A stretch of 64,000 nt of DNA from Pseudomonas sp. ACN8 (GCF_002303925.1 NZ_MRCS01000018.1:1-64000); one strand, 5' to 3'; shown: positions 41,284 to 53,826, numbered from the stretch's first letter. Made by a program: numbers and translations. Notes: generated by a model not told the origin, from the letters alone.

Positions 41284-43695
41284 TTGAAGAAATCCACCGC
41301 AGCACCTAAACCAGCCGTCGTACCACTCTGGCGCCAGCACTTGCACTACCGACTCAAGGAAGGTGCGCTGATCGCCATCGGTGCCTTGTGCCTGTTCCTG
41401 ATGATGGCCTTGTTGACCTATGGCAAGGATGATCCGGGCTGGAGTCATAACAGCAAGATCGACGACGTGCAGAACTTCGGCGGACCAGCGGGCTCCTACA
41501 GCGCCGATATCCTGTTCATGGTGCTGGGTTACTTCGCCTACATCTTCCCGTTGCTGCTGGCCGTCAAGGCGTACCAGATCTTCCGCCAGCGCCACGAACC
41601 GTGGCAATGGAGCGGCTGGTTGTTCTCCTGGCGCCTGATCGGCCTGGTGTTCCTGGTGCTGTCGGGCGCCGCCCTGGCCCATATCCATTTCCATGCCGCG
41701 ACCGGTCTGCCGGCCGGTGCGGGCGGTGCGCTGGGGGAAAGCCTCGGCGAACTGGCCAGGAACGCCCTGAATATCCAGGGCAGCACGCTGTTGTTCATTG
41801 CCTTGTTCCTGTTCGGCCTGACCGTGTTTACCGACCTGTCGTGGTTCAAAGTGATGGACATCACTGGCAAGATCACCCTCGACCTGTTCGAACTGTTCCA
41901 GGGCGCCGCCAATCGCTGGTGGGCAGCCCGTACCGAGCGCAAACAGCTGGTCGCCCAGTTGCGTGAAGTCGACGACCGTATGGATGAAGTGGTCGCGCCG
42001 ACCGTCACCGACAAGCGCGAGCAGGCCAAGGTCAAGGAGCGCCTGATCGAGCGTGAGCAAGCCCTGAGCAAGCACATGTCCGAGCGCGAGAAGCAGGTGC
42101 CGCCGGTGATTGCGCCCGCGCCGCCAAAGCCCGCCGCACCGAGCAAGCGTGTCGAAAAAGAGAAGCAGGCGCCACTGTTCGTCGACAGCGCCGTGGAAGG
42201 CACCTTGCCGCCGATCTCGATTCTCGACCCGGCGGAAAAGAAACAGCTCAATTACTCGCCCGAATCCCTGGCTGCGGTTGGCCACTTGCTGGAAATCAAG
42301 CTCAAGGAATTCGGCGTCGAAGTCACAGTGGATTCGATTCACCCGGGCCCGGTGATCACCCGTTACGAAATCCAGCCGGCGGCCGGGGTCAAGGTCAGCC
42401 GTATTTCCAACCTGGCCAAAGACCTTGCGCGCTCCCTGGCCGTGACCAGCGTGCGCGTGGTGGAAGTTATTCCGGGCAAGACCACGGTCGGTATCGAGAT
42501 TCCCAACGAAGACCGGCAGATCGTGCGCTTCTCCGAGGTGTTGTCGACCCCCGAGTACGACAACTTCAAGTCGCCGGTCACCCTGGCCCTGGGCCACGAC
42601 ATCGGTGGCAAGCCGGTCATCACCGACCTGGCGAAAATGCCACATTTGCTGGTGGCCGGTACCACCGGTTCCGGTAAGTCGGTGGGTGTGAACGCGATGA
42701 TCCTGTCGATCCTGTTCAAGTCCGGCCCGGAAGACGCCAAGCTGATCATGATCGACCCGAAAATGCTCGAACTGTCGATCTACGAAGGCATTCCGCACCT
42801 GCTGTGCCCGGTGGTCACCGACATGAAGGACGCCGCCAACGCCCTGCGCTGGAGCGTTGCCGAGATGGAGCGACGCTACAAGCTGATGGCCAAGATGGGT
42901 GTGCGAAACCTGTCGGGCTTCAACGCCAAGGTCAAGGAAGCCCAGGACGCCGGCGAGCCGTTGAGCGATCCGCTGTACAAGCGCGAAAGCATCCACGACG
43001 AAGCGCCGCTGCTGAGCAAGTTGCCGACCATCGTGGTCGTAGTCGACGAATTCGCCGACATGATGATGATCGTGGGCAAGAAGGTTGAAGAACTGATCGC
43101 CCGTATCGCGCAAAAGGCGCGTGCGGCCGGTATCCACTTGATCCTGGCTACCCAGCGTCCGTCGGTGGATGTGATCACCGGTCTGATCAAGGCCAACATC
43201 CCGACCCGCATGGCGTTCCAGGTATCGAGCAAGATCGACTCCCGGACCATCATCGACCAGGGCGGCGCCGAACAACTGCTGGGTCACGGTGACATGCTCT
43301 ACATGCCGCCGGGCACCAGCCTGCCGATTCGTGTTCACGGTGCTTTCGTGTCCGACGATGAGGTTCACCGCGTGGTGGAAGCCTGGAAGCTGCGGGGCGC
43401 GCCGGAATACAACGACGACATTCTCAATGGGGTCGAAGAGGCGGGCAGCGGCTTTGAAGGCAGCAGCGGTGGCGGCGACGGAGACGATCCCGAGGCCGAT
43501 GCGCTGTACGACGAAGCCGTGCAGTTCGTGCTGGAAAGCCGTCGCGCCTCCATTTCCGCGGTTCAGCGCAAGCTGAAGATCGGCTACAACCGTGCCGCGC
43601 GCATGATCGAAGCCATGGAAATGGCCGGGGTCGTGACGTCCATGAACACCAACGGTTCGCGTGAAGTCCTGGCCCCGGGCCCGGTGCGCGACTGA
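41284..43695 (+). CDS. ftsK: DNA translocase FtsK
   Basis: 803 aa with a TTG start ([10 protein letters not shown]). Four N-terminal membrane helices (about 27-190), a short linker for an FtsK (about 190-330), motor with Walker A GTTGSGKS and Walker [12 protein letters not shown], and C-terminal gamma winged helix ([25 protein letters not shown]) that reads KOPS. Couples septation to terminus segregation through XerCD-dif. Confidence 0.97.
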   Translation: MKKSTAAPKPAVVPLWRQHLHYRLKEGALIAIGALCLFLMMALLTYGKDDPGWSHNSKIDDVQNFGGPAGSYSADILFMVLGYFAYIFPLLLAVKAYQIFRQRHEPWQWSGWLFSWRLIGLVFLVLSGAALAHIHFHAATGLPAGAGGALGESLGELARNALNIQGSTLLFIALFLFGLTVFTDLSWFKVMDITGKITLDLFELFQGAANRWWAARTERKQLVAQLREVDDRMDEVVAPTVTDKREQAKVKERLIEREQALSKHMSEREKQVPPVIAPAPPKPAAPSKRVEKEKQAPLFVDSAVEGTLPPISILDPAEKKQLNYSPESLAAVGHLLEIKLKEFGVEVTVDSIHPGPVITRYEIQPAAGVKVSRISNLAKDLARSLAVTSVRVVEVIPGKTTVGIEIPNEDRQIVRFSEVLSTPEYDNFKSPVTLALGHDIGGKPVITDLAKMPHLLVAGTTGSGKSVGVNAMILSILFKSGPEDAKLIMIDPKMLELSIYEGIPHLLCPVVTDMKDAANALRWSVAEMERRYKLMAKMGVRNLSGFNAKVKEAQDAGEPLSDPLYKRESIHDEAPLLSKLPTIVVVVDEFADMMMIVGKKVEELIARIAQKARAAGIHLILATQRPSVDVITGLIKANIPTRMAFQVSSKIDSRTIIDQGGAEQLLGHGDMLYMPPGTSLPIRVHGAFVSDDEVHRVVEAWKLRGAPEYNDDILNGVEEAGSGFEGSSGGGDGDDPEADALYDEAVQFVLESRRASISAVQRKLKIGYNRAARMIEAMEMAGVVTSMNTNGSREVLAPGPVRD

Positions 43696-43761
43696 CCCGA
43701 GTTTGAAAGGGGTGGTGCCTTCGGCGCCGCCCGCACTCCCACGAATGTTATGAGGACTCCC

Positions 43762-44385
43762 ATGCGTCTGATCCGCATGCTGTTGCTGCCGGTACTGGCC
43801 TTGACCACGCTCCAGGCTAACGCCGATGACAAGGACGTGGCACGCCTGACCCAACTGCTGGAAAAATCCAAGACGCTGACGGCCAACTTTTCGCAGCTGA
43901 CCCTCGACGGCAGCGGCACCCAGTTGCAGGAAACCAGCGGCGACATGACGCTGCAGCGCCCGGGCCTGTTCTACTGGCACACTAATGCGCCGGCCGAGCA
44001 GACCATGGTATCCGACGGCAAGAAAGTCACTCTGTGGGATCCGGATCTGGAACAGGCGACGATCAAGAAGCTGGACGAGCGTCTGACCCAGACCCCGGCT
44101 CTGCTGTTGTCCGGTGACGTGTCGAAGATCAGCCAGAGTTTCGACATCACCGCGAAAGAGGCCGGTGGCGTGATCGACTTCACCTTGAAGCCGAAAACCA
44201 AGGACACTCTGTTCGACAACCTGCGTCTGTCGTTCCGCAACGGTCTGCTCAACGACATGCAATTGATCGACAGCGTCGGCCAGCGCACCAACATCCTGTT
44301 CACCGGGGTGAAGGCCAACGAGCCGATCCCGGCGTCGAAGTTCAAGTTCGACATCCCCAAGGGTGCGGATGTAATTCAAGAGTAA
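43762..44385 (+). CDS. lolA: Outer-membrane lipoprotein carrier LolA
   Basis: 207 aa periplasmic chaperone for lipoproteins. Signal peptide ends at about residue 20 (LQANA). Start ATG 43762 chosen over 43750, because ATGAGGACT at 43750 itself supplies the ribosome-binding GAGG. Lies 66 bases downstream of ftsK, as in E. coli (ftsK-lolA-rarA-serS). Confidence 0.95.
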   Translation: MRLIRMLLLPVLALTTLQANADDKDVARLTQLLEKSKTLTANFSQLTLDGSGTQLQETSGDMTLQRPGLFYWHTNAPAEQTMVSDGKKVTLWDPDLEQATIKKLDERLTQTPALLLSGDVSKISQSFDITAKEAGGVIDFTLKPKTKDTLFDNLRLSFRNGLLNDMQLIDSVGQRTNILFTGVKANEPIPASKFKFDIPKGADVIQE

Positions 44386-44396
44386 AACGCCGAACC

Positions 44397-44497
44397 TTGT
44401 AGGAGCGAGCCTGCTCGCGATGAACTCCAGGACACCGCTGGGTGTCAGGCTGCCAGCGTTATCGTTGACGTCCATCGCGAGCAGGCTCGCTCCTACA
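44397..44497. repeat. REP doublet, spacer class A
   Basis: Forward REP 44397-44421 and reverse REP 44473-44497; spacer ACACCGCTGGGTGTCAGG...GTTATCGTTGACGTCC. Sits inside the lolA-rarA gap of an otherwise co-directional gene series. Confidence 0.85.
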
Positions 44498-44535
44498 GAA
44501 TCGGCGTCAGACCCAGTGAGGTTTCAGAGATAGCC

Positions 44536-45857
44536 ATGGACCTGTTTCGCAGCACCCCCATCGCCCAGCCTTTGGCCGCCCGCTTGCGTGCGGCCAATCT
44601 GGACGAGTACGTCGGTCAGGAGCACGTGCTCGCTCGCGGCAAGCCCTTGCGCGAAGCGCTGGAGCAGGGGGCCCTGCATTCGATGATTTTCTGGGGCCCG
44701 CCCGGGGTCGGCAAAACCACCCTGGCGCGATTGCTCGCGGAAGTCTCGGACGCGCACTTCGAAACGGTCTCGGCGGTGCTGGCCGGGGTCAAGGAGATCC
44801 GCCAATCGGTGGAAATCGCCAAGCAGCAGGCCGCGCAGTACGGCCGCCGCACCATCCTGTTCGTCGACGAAGTGCATCGCTTCAACAAGTCCCAGCAGGA
44901 TGCGTTTCTGCCCTATGTCGAAGACGGCACGCTGATTTTCATCGGCGCGACCACGGAAAACCCCTCGTTCGAACTCAACAACGCCTTGCTCTCCCGGGCG
45001 CGGGTCTATGTGCTCAAGAGCCTCGACGAAGCGGCCCTGCGCAAACTGGTGCACCGTGCGCTGACCGAGGAGCGTGGCCTGGGCAAGCGAAACCTGACCC
45101 TCAGCGACGAAGGCTTCCAGATGCTGCTGTCGGCCGCCGATGGCGATGGCCGGCGCCTGCTCAACCTGCTGGAAAACGCCTCGGACCTGGCCGAGGACAA
45201 CAGCGAGATCGGCACCGAGCTCCTGCAAAGCCTGCTTGGCGATACCCGCCGGCGGTTCGACAAGGGCGGTGAAGCGTTCTACGACCAAATCTCCGCGCTG
45301 CATAAATCGGTGCGCGGCTCCAACCCCGATGGTGCGCTGTACTGGTTTGCGCGGATGATCGACGGCGGTTGCGACCCCTTGTACCTGGCCCGGCGCGTGG
45401 TGCGCATGGCCAGCGAAGACATCGGCAATGCCGACCCCCGGGCCCTGAGCCTGTGCCTGGCGGCCTGGGAAGTGCAGGAACGCCTGGGCAGCCCCGAAGG
45501 CGAGCTGGCGGTGGCCCAGGCCATCACCTATCTGGCCTGCGCGCCAAAGAGCAACGCGGTGTACATGGGCTTCAAGACCGCACTGCGCGCCGCCGCCGAA
45601 CACGGCTCGCTGGAAGTGCCGCTGCACCTGCGCAACGCGCCGACCAAGCTTATGAAACAGCTGGGTTATGGCGATGAATACCGTTATGCCCACGATGAGC
45701 CGGACGCCTATGCTGCCGGCGAAGACTATTTCCCGGAAGAACTCGACCCGATCCCGTTCTATCAGCCCGTGCCCCGTGGCCTTGAGTTGAAGATCGGAGA
45801 GAAGCTCAATCACCTGGCGAAACTCGACCGTTTAAGCCCAAGGCAGCGGAGAAAATA

Positions 45858-45858
<1 letters not shown>
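44536..45858 (+). CDS. rarA: Replication-associated recombination protein RarA (MgsA)
   Basis: 440 aa AAA+ ATPase related to clamp loaders, acting at stalled forks. Walker [10 protein letters not shown] near residue 55, Walker [15 protein letters not shown], sensor 1 [11 protein letters not shown]. The stop TAG overlaps the GTG start of crcB by one base. Confidence 0.96.
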
Positions 45859-47529
<1,671 letters not shown>

Positions 47530-48924
47530 ATGAACTATCTGCCGCTGTTTCACAACCTTCGCGGCAGTCGTGTGTTGGTCGTCGGCGGGGGGGAGATTGC
47601 CTTGCGCAAATCCCGCCTGCTGGCCGATGCCGGTGCGCTGCTGCGGGTGGTTGCACCTGAAATCGAAGCACAACTGCGCGAACTGGTTGCCGGCAGCGGT
47701 GGCGAGTGCCTGCTACGTGGCTACGCCGAGGCGGATCTGGACGGTTGCGGGCTGATCATTGCCGCCACCGACGACGAAACGCTGAACGCACAAGTCTCCG
47801 CCGATGCCCATCGGCGTTGCGTACCGGTCAATGTGGTGGACGCGCCAGCCCTGTGCAGCGTGATCTTCCCGGCCATCGTCGACCGTTCTCCGTTGATCAT
47901 TGCAGTGTCCAGCGGCGGCGATGCGCCGGTGCTGGCGCGTTTGATTCGGGCCAAGATCGAAACCTGGATTCCTTCTACCTACGGTCACCTGGCCGGGCTG
48001 GCGGCGCGATTCCGTCATCAGGTCAAAGGCCTGTTTCCGGATGTGCAGCAGCGTCGGGCGTTCTGGGAAGATGTTTTCCAGGGACCGATTGCCGATCGGC
48101 AACTGGCCGGGCAGGGCGGTGAAGCCGAGCGCTTGCTCCAGGCGAAAATCGATGGCGAAGCGCCAGTGGCTACCGGTGAGGTCTATCTGGTGGGCGCAGG
48201 GCCAGGTGACCCCGACCTGCTGACGTTCAAGGCACTGCGTCTGATGCAGCAAGCTGACGTGGTGCTGTACGACCGCTTGGTGGCGCCAGCGATTCTCGAA
48301 CTGTGCCGTCGCGACGCCGAGCGGGTTTACGTCGGCAAGCGTCGTGCTGATCATGCAGTGCCGCAGGATCAGATCAACCAGCAATTGGTGGACCTGGCCA
48401 AGCAAGGCAAGCGTGTGGTGCGATTGAAGGGCGGTGATCCGTTCATCTTCGGTCGTGGTGGCGAGGAGATCGAAGAATTGGCTGCCCATGGCATCCCGTT
48501 CCAGGTCGTGCCGGGGATCACGGCGGCCAGTGGTTGCGCGGCCTATGCCGGGATTCCGCTGACTCACCGCGATTATGCGCAGTCGGTGCGCTTTGTCACC
48601 GGGCACCTGAAGGACGGTTCCACCGATTTGCCCTGGGCCGATCTGGTGGCCCCGGCGCAAACCCTGGTGTTCTACATGGGGCTGGTGGGCTTGCCAATCA
48701 TCTGCGAACAGTTGATCAAGCATGGTCGCGCCGCCGATACCCCGGCAGCGCTGATCCAGCAGGGCACCACGGTCAACCAGCGGGTGTTTACCGGCACCCT
48801 GGCGGACCTGCCACGCCTGGTGGCGGAGCATGAAGTGCATGCGCCGACATTGGTGATCGTCGGTGAAGTGGTGCAACTGCGCGAGAAACTGGCGTGGTTC
48901 GAAGGGGCTCAATCAGACGTCTGA
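47530..48924 (+). CDS. cysG: Siroheme synthase CysG
   Basis: 464 aa trifunctional enzyme: precorrin-2 dehydrogenase/ferrochelatase half (NAD loop [23 protein letters not shown]) and SAM uroporphyrinogen-III methyltransferase half from about 215 ([25 protein letters not shown]). Makes siroheme for sulfite and nitrite reductases. Starts at the base after the serS stop. Confidence 0.97.
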   Translation: MNYLPLFHNLRGSRVLVVGGGEIALRKSRLLADAGALLRVVAPEIEAQLRELVAGSGGECLLRGYAEADLDGCGLIIAATDDETLNAQVSADAHRRCVPVNVVDAPALCSVIFPAIVDRSPLIIAVSSGGDAPVLARLIRAKIETWIPSTYGHLAGLAARFRHQVKGLFPDVQQRRAFWEDVFQGPIADRQLAGQGGEAERLLQAKIDGEAPVATGEVYLVGAGPGDPDLLTFKALRLMQQADVVLYDRLVAPAILELCRRDAERVYVGKRRADHAVPQDQINQQLVDLAKQGKRVVRLKGGDPFIFGRGGEEIEELAAHGIPFQVVPGITAASGCAAYAGIPLTHRDYAQSVRFVTGHLKDGSTDLPWADLVAPAQTLVFYMGLVGLPIICEQLIKHGRAADTPAALIQQGTTVNQRVFTGTLADLPRLVAEHEVHAPTLVIVGEVVQLREKLAWFEGAQSDV

Positions 48925-48941
48925 GTACCGCGTCGACCTCA

Positions 48942-49016
48942 ATCGCGAGCAGGCTCGCTCCTACAGGGGACTTGTGTCGTTTACACATCCCCTGTAGGAG
49001 CGAGCCTGCTCGCGAT
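48942..49016. repeat. REP doublet, inverted geometry with extended palindrome
   Basis: Reverse REP 48942-48968 and forward REP 48989-49016. The inner ends extend the symmetry (CTACAGGGGA...TCCCCTGTAG), making an almost perfect palindrome of about 70 bases. Lies between two converging genes and may act as a transcription stop. Confidence 0.85.
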
Positions 49017-49041
49017 GGGGCCTTCAAAACCTGCACAAATC

Positions 49042-50043
49042 TCAACCCCTGCGCCAAACCACTTTGCCGCTCAACCGCTCCCGATCATGGGCCGCGGTGA
49101 AGTCCTGGGCTGGCCCTTTTGGCACCACGCCCGTCGGGTTGATGGTGCGGTGGCTGGCGTAGTAGTGGTTTTTGATGTGGGTGAAGTCCACCGTCTCGGC
49201 GATCCCCGGCCACTGATAAATCTCCCGCAGCCAGTTCGACAGGTTCGGATAATCGGCAATCCGCTGCAGGTTGCACTTGAAGTGCCCGTAGTACACCGCA
49301 TCGAAGCGAATCAGCGTGGTGAACAGGCGGATGTCCGCTTCGGTCAGGTACTCGCCAGCCAGATAACGGTTGGCGCCCAGCAGCAGCTCCAGGCGGTCCA
49401 GTTCGGCAAATACCTCATCGAAAGCTTGTTCATAAGCCTGTTGCGAGGTGGCAAAGCCGGCGCGGTACACGCCATTGTTCACCGCCGGATAAATCCGCTC
49501 GTTCAACGCATCGATCTCACCGCGCAACGGCGCCGGGTAGAAGTCGAGGTCGTTAGCGGTCAGATCGTCGAAGGCGCCATTGAACATGCGGATGATTTCC
49601 GATGATTCATTGTTGACGATGCGATTCTGTTGTTTGTCCCACAGCACCGGTACGGTGACGCGGCCGGTGTAGTCGGCGGTGTCGGCGGTGTAGCGCTGGT
49701 GCATGAAGGCGAAGTGATCGAGCTTGTCGCCGGTCGAGCCAAGGTGCTGGTCGAAGGTCCAGCCGTTTTCCAGCATCAACCAGCTGACCACCGAGACGTC
49801 GATCAGCCTTTCGAGGCCTTTGAGTTTGCGCAGGATCAGCGTGCGATGGGCCCACGGACAGGCCAGCGACACGTACAGGTGATAGCGCCCGGGCTCGGCC
49901 GCAAAACCACCGACGCCGGTAGGTCCTGGCTTGCCGTCAGCGGTCAACCAGTTGCGACGCTGCGCCTGTTCACGCTGGAACGCGCCGTCCTTGCTGCTTT
50001 CGTACCACTTGTCCTGCCAGCGGCCATCCACTAACAAACCCAT
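49042..50043 (-). CDS. yqjG: Glutathionyl-hydroquinone reductase
   Basis: 333 aa Xi-class GST (YqjG/ECM4/PcpF type). Catalytic Cys in SLACPWAHRTLIL; the large N-terminal lid and C-terminal helical domain are present. Reduces glutathionylated hydroquinones with GSH. Start ATG 50043 (MGLLVDG). Single gene with no obvious partners. Confidence 0.92.
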   Translation of the reverse strand: MGLLVDGRWQDKWYESSKDGAFQREQAQRRNWLTADGKPGPTGVGGFAAEPGRYHLYVSLACPWAHRTLILRKLKGLERLIDVSVVSWLMLENGWTFDQHLGSTGDKLDHFAFMHQRYTADTADYTGRVTVPVLWDKQQNRIVNNESSEIIRMFNGAFDDLTANDLDFYPAPLRGEIDALNERIYPAVNNGVYRAGFATSQQAYEQAFDEVFAELDRLELLLGANRYLAGEYLTEADIRLFTTLIRFDAVYYGHFKCNLQRIADYPNLSNWLREIYQWPGIAETVDFTHIKNHYYASHRTINPTGVVPKGPAQDFTAAHDRERLSGKVVWRRG

Positions 50044-50134
50044 GTTCAAGACTCCTTAAACCCATAATCGATGGAGTCGAGTCTATTCCGATGAGTTCGA
50101 ACAAAAAGCGCAAAGATCGGGCGCGAATGATCGA

Positions 50135-51136
50135 TTAAATCGATTTGTCCCGCGCGGCCCAGTATTTTTCAGCGGTTTCGAAGGCCTGTTCGCGGCTCTG
50201 TCCCAAGCCACGCAGGGCCAGGGCCATGGTCGAGATCAGGGCCATTTGCGGGTAACTGTCGACCACATCGCCACGCCAGACCGCTCTCAAATGTTCAGGG
50301 TCAAGCGAGGCAGGTTTGACGTGACGCTGCGCCGACAACTGCGGCCATTCCTCGTCCCAGCTCTCGCCGCCGGTGGTGCCGTACAGGTGGCTGTCGGCGT
50401 CCGGGTTGATCTCGATCTCGCCGCCATCGCCCTTGATCACGATGGCGGTGTCACCCAGCAGGCCGCTGGCATCGCGATGCACGGCCTGATAGCCAGGGTG
50501 GAAAATGCTCTGCAGACCGCAACGGGCGCCCAGCGGATTGAGGATCCGCGCCAGGGAGTGGATCGGCGAGCGCAGGCCCAGGGTGTTGCGCAGGTCGATC
50601 ATGCGTTGCAGCTGTGGCGCCCAGTCCATCAAAGGCATGAAGGCCAGGCCGCCGTTATCCAGTGCCGAACCCACCTGTTGCCAGTCGCGGCACAGCGGGA
50701 TGTTCAATTCACCCAGCAGTTGTTCGCTGTACAGGCGACCGGCCGTGTGGGCGCCGCCGCCGTGCATGAAAATCCGCACGCCGTTTTGCGCCAGGCACTT
50801 GGCGGCCAGGAGATACCACGGCAGATGACGCTTCTTGCCGGCATAGGTCGGCCAGTCCAGATCCACCGCCAGCGCCGGAGGATTCAGGCGTTCGCGCAGG
50901 GCTTCGGTGAAACCGGCCATTTCCTCGGCGCTTTCTTCCTTGTGCCGCAGCAACATCAGGAACGCGCCGAGCTGGGTTTCCTCGACCTTTTCATCAAACA
51001 CCATGCCCATGGCTTCGCGGGCCTCGACCCGGGTCAGGTCACGGGCGCCGCGCTTGCCTTTGCCAAGGATCCGCACGAACTGGGCGAACGGATGCTCGGC
51101 GGGCGTTTCGAGTGTCAGTGCTGGGTAATCGGTCAT
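50135..51136 (-). CDS. ybiB: TrpD2-like nucleic-acid-binding protein YbiB
   Basis: 333 aa, fold of anthranilate phosphoribosyltransferase (glycosyl transferase family 3). The catalytic phosphoribosyl-binding motif of TrpD (GTGGD) is replaced, here by MHGGGAHTAGRL, as expected for the YbiB/TrpD2 group, which binds nucleic acids. Start ATG 51136 overlaps the tusE stop, so it is the last gene of the tus operon. Confidence 0.82.
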   Translation of the reverse strand: MTDYPALTLETPAEHPFAQFVRILGKGKRGARDLTRVEAREAMGMVFDEKVEETQLGAFLMLLRHKEESAEEMAGFTEALRERLNPPALAVDLDWPTYAGKKRHLPWYLLAAKCLAQNGVRIFMHGGGAHTAGRLYSEQLLGELNIPLCRDWQQVGSALDNGGLAFMPLMDWAPQLQRMIDLRNTLGLRSPIHSLARILNPLGARCGLQSIFHPGYQAVHRDASGLLGDTAIVIKGDGGEIEINPDADSHLYGTTGGESWDEEWPQLSAQRHVKPASLDPEHLRAVWRGDVVDSYPQMALISTMALALRGLGQSREQAFETAEKYWAARDKSI

Positions 51137-51468
51137 AAGCAATTCGTCGGTTTGGGCAGGCCCGCCAGTTTCGCGGCGAGTTTGGCGGGAGTGCCTTTGA
51201 ACAGTCGGTTCAGGTGCAGGCTGTTGCCTTTTTCCGGGCCGAGTTTCAGGGCGGTGTATTTGATCAGCGGTCGGGTGGCCGGTGACAGCTGGAATTCGGC
51301 GTAGAAACTGCGCAGCAGTTCGAGGACTTCCCAGTGTTCGGGCGTCAACTCGATGTCTTCGGCAGCCGCCAGGGCACTGGCCACATCGGCGGACCAGTCA
51401 CTGAGTTCGACCAGGAAACCGTCCTTGTCCAGTTCGATGGCGCGGGCGCCGACCGTCAATGCATTCAT
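51133..51468 (-). CDS. tusE: Sulfur relay protein TusE (DsrC family)
   Basis: 111 aa. The penultimate Cys (PTNCL) is the sulfur-carrying residue of TusE, accepting persulfide from TusD and passing it to MnmA. Start ATG 51468 overlaps the tusB stop. Confidence 0.9.
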   Translation of the reverse strand: MNALTVGARAIELDKDGFLVELSDWSADVASALAAAEDIELTPEHWEVLELLRSFYAEFQLSPATRPLIKYTALKLGPEKGNSLHLNRLFKGTPAKLAAKLAGLPKPTNCL

Positions 51469-51758
51469 AGCCAACTGTTGACCTTGTCGTAGTGAATCGA
51501 CAGTTCGACGAAGGCCGGGTAATCGATGGCGTTGGTCCAGTCTGGAACTGCAAGCGCACGGGCCTGGGCATCTTCGGCCAGCACGAACAGCTTCAGGCCG
51601 CGTGCGCTGAGCGCCTTGAACGGCGCGGTGCCTGGTTGCAACGCATAGGTGGCATCACCGGACAACAGCAACCCGTCGTTGGCGCCGATCACGCGCAGGC
51701 AACTGGTCAGGCGTTCGTCGCCGAAAGGGGAATGAGACAACACATGCAAAGTCGACAT
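51465..51758 (-). CDS. tusB: Sulfur relay protein TusB
   Basis: 97 aa DsrH-like subunit of the TusBCD complex (LHVLSHSPF start; LLLSGDATYA). The start overlaps the tusC stop (TGATG). Confidence 0.88.
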   Translation of the reverse strand: MSTLHVLSHSPFGDERLTSCLRVIGANDGLLLSGDATYALQPGTAPFKALSARGLKLFVLAEDAQARALAVPDWTNAIDYPAFVELSIHYDKVNSWL

Positions 51759-52120
51759 CAGAGGGTGATCACCTGGTCGTAACGGTCAATGAGGGCGGTG
51801 ATTTCGTGGGCGGTCAACACTTGGGCTTCTTCCAGCGACAGGCCGCTCGGGTCCAGGCCGCGCTGGGCGATGCTGTCTCCGCAGGCAAACAGTTCCTCGA
51901 CACCGAACATCGGCAGGGCTTGCAGGTTGGCGCTCAGGTCTTTCTGTTGCAGGGCCCTGGCGTTCTGACTGGCGGCCAACTGGAACACGCCGTCATCGAG
52001 AAACAACAGGCCGATCGGCAGGTCGAAGGCGCCCCCTGCCAGCACGATGTCCAGTGCTTCCCGCGCGCCCGGGCCGGACCATGGCGACTGGCGGCTGACG
52101 ATCAATATGGATTTGGCCAT
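51758..52120 (-). CDS. tusC: Sulfur relay protein TusC
   Basis: 120 aa DsrF-like subunit (SILIVSRQSPWSGPGAREALDIVLAGG). One base downstream of tusD. Confidence 0.9.
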   Translation of the reverse strand: MAKSILIVSRQSPWSGPGAREALDIVLAGGAFDLPIGLLFLDDGVFQLAASQNARALQQKDLSANLQALPMFGVEELFACGDSIAQRGLDPSGLSLEEAQVLTAHEITALIDRYDQVITL

Positions 52121-52121
52121 G

Positions 52122-52514
52122 TCATGCGCCTCCGAAACAGATCAGACGGCCGGCATCCTGCGCCGCGTCATGTAACTGGCCGAGGCCGGACAATTCCCAC
52201 GGCGCACCGACGGCAACCGCCTCGCGCTGATAACGCCTGGCTTCTTCCTCGTTCAACACGCCACGACGCAGCGCGGCAGCGATGCACACCACCCCATCGA
52301 GTCGATGGTCGCTGACGAATGCCCGCCATTGCTTGGGCAAGTCCGGTTCATCCTGGGGCGTGACCACGCTGGCGGACGCGTTGTAGACGCCGTCCTGGTA
52401 GAAAAACAGCCGGACAATCTCGTGCCCGCCAGCCAGCGCGGCCTGGGCGAACAGCAGGGCGCGGCGCGAGGAGGGCGCGTGGGGGGCGGAAAATACGGCG
52501 ATGGCGAACTTCAT
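52122..52514 (-). CDS. tusD: Sulfur relay protein TusD
   Basis: 130 aa DsrE-like subunit holding the active persulfide cysteine (LDGVVCIAAALRRGV). Start ATG 52514 (MKFAIAVFSAP). First gene of tusDCBE-ybiB, a tightly overlapping operon that feeds MnmA. Confidence 0.92.
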   Translation of the reverse strand: MKFAIAVFSAPHAPSSRRALLFAQAALAGGHEIVRLFFYQDGVYNASASVVTPQDEPDLPKQWRAFVSDHRLDGVVCIAAALRRGVLNEEEARRYQREAVAVGAPWELSGLGQLHDAAQDAGRLICFGGA

Positions 52515-52596
52515 GACGGACTCGATCAGCGAAACTGTGGCCATGATAATGCTTTATCGGCGGGGCGGCTAAAGTGATGTTGTCTGCGCGGGCCTC

Positions 52597-52688
52597 TTCG
52601 CGGGCAAGCCCGTTCCCACAGTGATCTGTGCCATGCCAAAGATTGCGGTATGACCACAAAACCTGTGGGAACGGGCTTGCCCGCGATG
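52597..52688. repeat. REP doublet of a different sequence family
   Basis: TTCGCGGGCAAGCCCGTTCC at 52598-52621 and its inverse at 52662-52686. Same architecture as the other doublets but a GGGCAAGCCC core, so a second REP family in this genome. Confidence 0.75.
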
Positions 52689-52707
52689 ACAGCCTGGAGG
52701 ACACCGC

Positions 52708-53058
52708 TCAGTGCGGACTTGAACGCGGTTGCGGTTCTATCCCGTACAGGTCGCAATACTCCAGCCAATCCATCCCGGCCATTTCCGCGACTTCGCGGTG
52801 TACTTCAAGGCGCTGGGCCTCATAGTCCTGAGGGGTGGCGGTGGTCAATTTGAGGGTCAGTTCCCAGGCGAACAGTCCGAGGCGCTCGGCTTCGGCTTCG
52901 AAGGCCTCATGCAAGCGTTCGTCACGGTACTGCGCCAGCGTTTCGCCCTTGACCTGGGCCAGCAACGGGTTGAGATGATCGAGGTCGTGGCGCAACTCGG
53001 GGCGCTCATCGAGAAATCTCTTGAGTGCTTGCTCATGCTGCTGTTCGGTTGCCGCCAT
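52708..53058 (-). CDS. Uncharacterised 116-aa soluble protein
   Basis: 116 aa, charged, probably all-helical (HEQALKRFLDERPELRHDLDHL; LHEAFEAEAERLGLFAWELTLKL). No signal peptide or membrane segment. Start ATG 53058 preceded by GGAGCGACC. I do not recognise the family. Its neighbour is a small HTH protein on the same strand, 20 bases upstream. Confidence 0.75.
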   Translation of the reverse strand: MAATEQQHEQALKRFLDERPELRHDLDHLNPLLAQVKGETLAQYRDERLHEAFEAEAERLGLFAWELTLKLTTATPQDYEAQRLEVHREVAEMAGMDWLEYCDLYGIEPQPRSSPH

Positions 53059-53078
53059 GGTCGCTCCTTGAGAACCGA

Positions 53079-53327
53079 TTACGAGGATTGCTTCTTGCCG
53101 GCCTTGGCCGCTGCCGCCAGGCATTCGAGGGCGAACTGTTCGGTGTAGGTCATCTGGATCGGCGTGGTTTCGCCTTTGACGGTTCTTTCGCCGTCGAGGA
53201 TGTAGCGAATCCGCTTGTCGGTGACGCCGATTCGCTTGGCAATCCAGGACGGCGTCTGACCGATCTGGCTGATCAGCTTGTCGGCATATTCAGTGCTCGG
53301 TTTGTAGAACTCGGCATTAGGTGTCAT
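53079..53327 (-). CDS. Small Cro/C1-type helix-turn-helix protein
   Basis: 82 aa. HTH at about 22-47 (IGQTPSWIAKRIGVTDKRIRYIL), then YTEQFALECLAAAAK helix and a Lys-rich tail. Probable DNA-binding regulator; targets unknown. It may control the 116-aa gene downstream of it. Confidence 0.75.
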   Translation of the reverse strand: MTPNAEFYKPSTEYADKLISQIGQTPSWIAKRIGVTDKRIRYILDGERTVKGETTPIQMTYTEQFALECLAAAAKAGKKQSS

Positions 53328-53475
53328 CAGATTTCCAGTCAGGGGTGCGATGGGGCGTTATTGGCGCGACAGGGTGCGCGAATCGTTGCGCGCTGTCGCG
53401 GTATAAATGCAGTAAAGCAGAACGATACGGGCTGCCGGGGTGATAAAGTCCGCTTTTTCCCGATGAGTGAATGCA

Positions 53476-53826
53476 ATGCGAATTCTGATGGTGGCGCTGG
53501 CCGTGACGTTGCTGGCCGGATGCGCCGGCTCGACGATGAACGACGCCCGCACCAAAGCCCCGTACAAGACCTTGAACTCGGAAAAACCGGGAAAAGACGT
53601 CGCCCAGTGCGTGCAGTTTTCCTGGCAGGACGAGGCTGTGTTCGGCGTCGATGCGGCTGCCTATTTGCAGCCAGGGGAGAAGGGCGGCACGACGGTTTAC
53701 ACCCGCTCGGCGGAGTCCTTCGTCGACGTGACCACCGATGCCTCGGGCACGGTGTTGAGCTATTACGCGCAGAAGGACGATTTCGTGGCCAAACGCCGGC
53801 TGGCGGCGTTGGCGACTTGTCTGTGA
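53476..53826 (+). CDS. Small lipoprotein
   Basis: 116 aa. Lipobox LLAGC with Cys at about residue 15, then a short Ser/Thr linker and a compact beta-rich domain with two conserved-looking Cys (AQCVQF and the terminal ATCL). The residue after Cys is Ala, favouring outer-membrane sorting. Start ATG 53476; GTG 53467 is an alternative. Function unknown. Confidence 0.75.
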   Translation: MRILMVALAVTLLAGCAGSTMNDARTKAPYKTLNSEKPGKDVAQCVQFSWQDEAVFGVDAAAYLQPGEKGGTTVYTRSAESFVDVTTDASGTVLSYYAQKDDFVAKRRLAALATCL

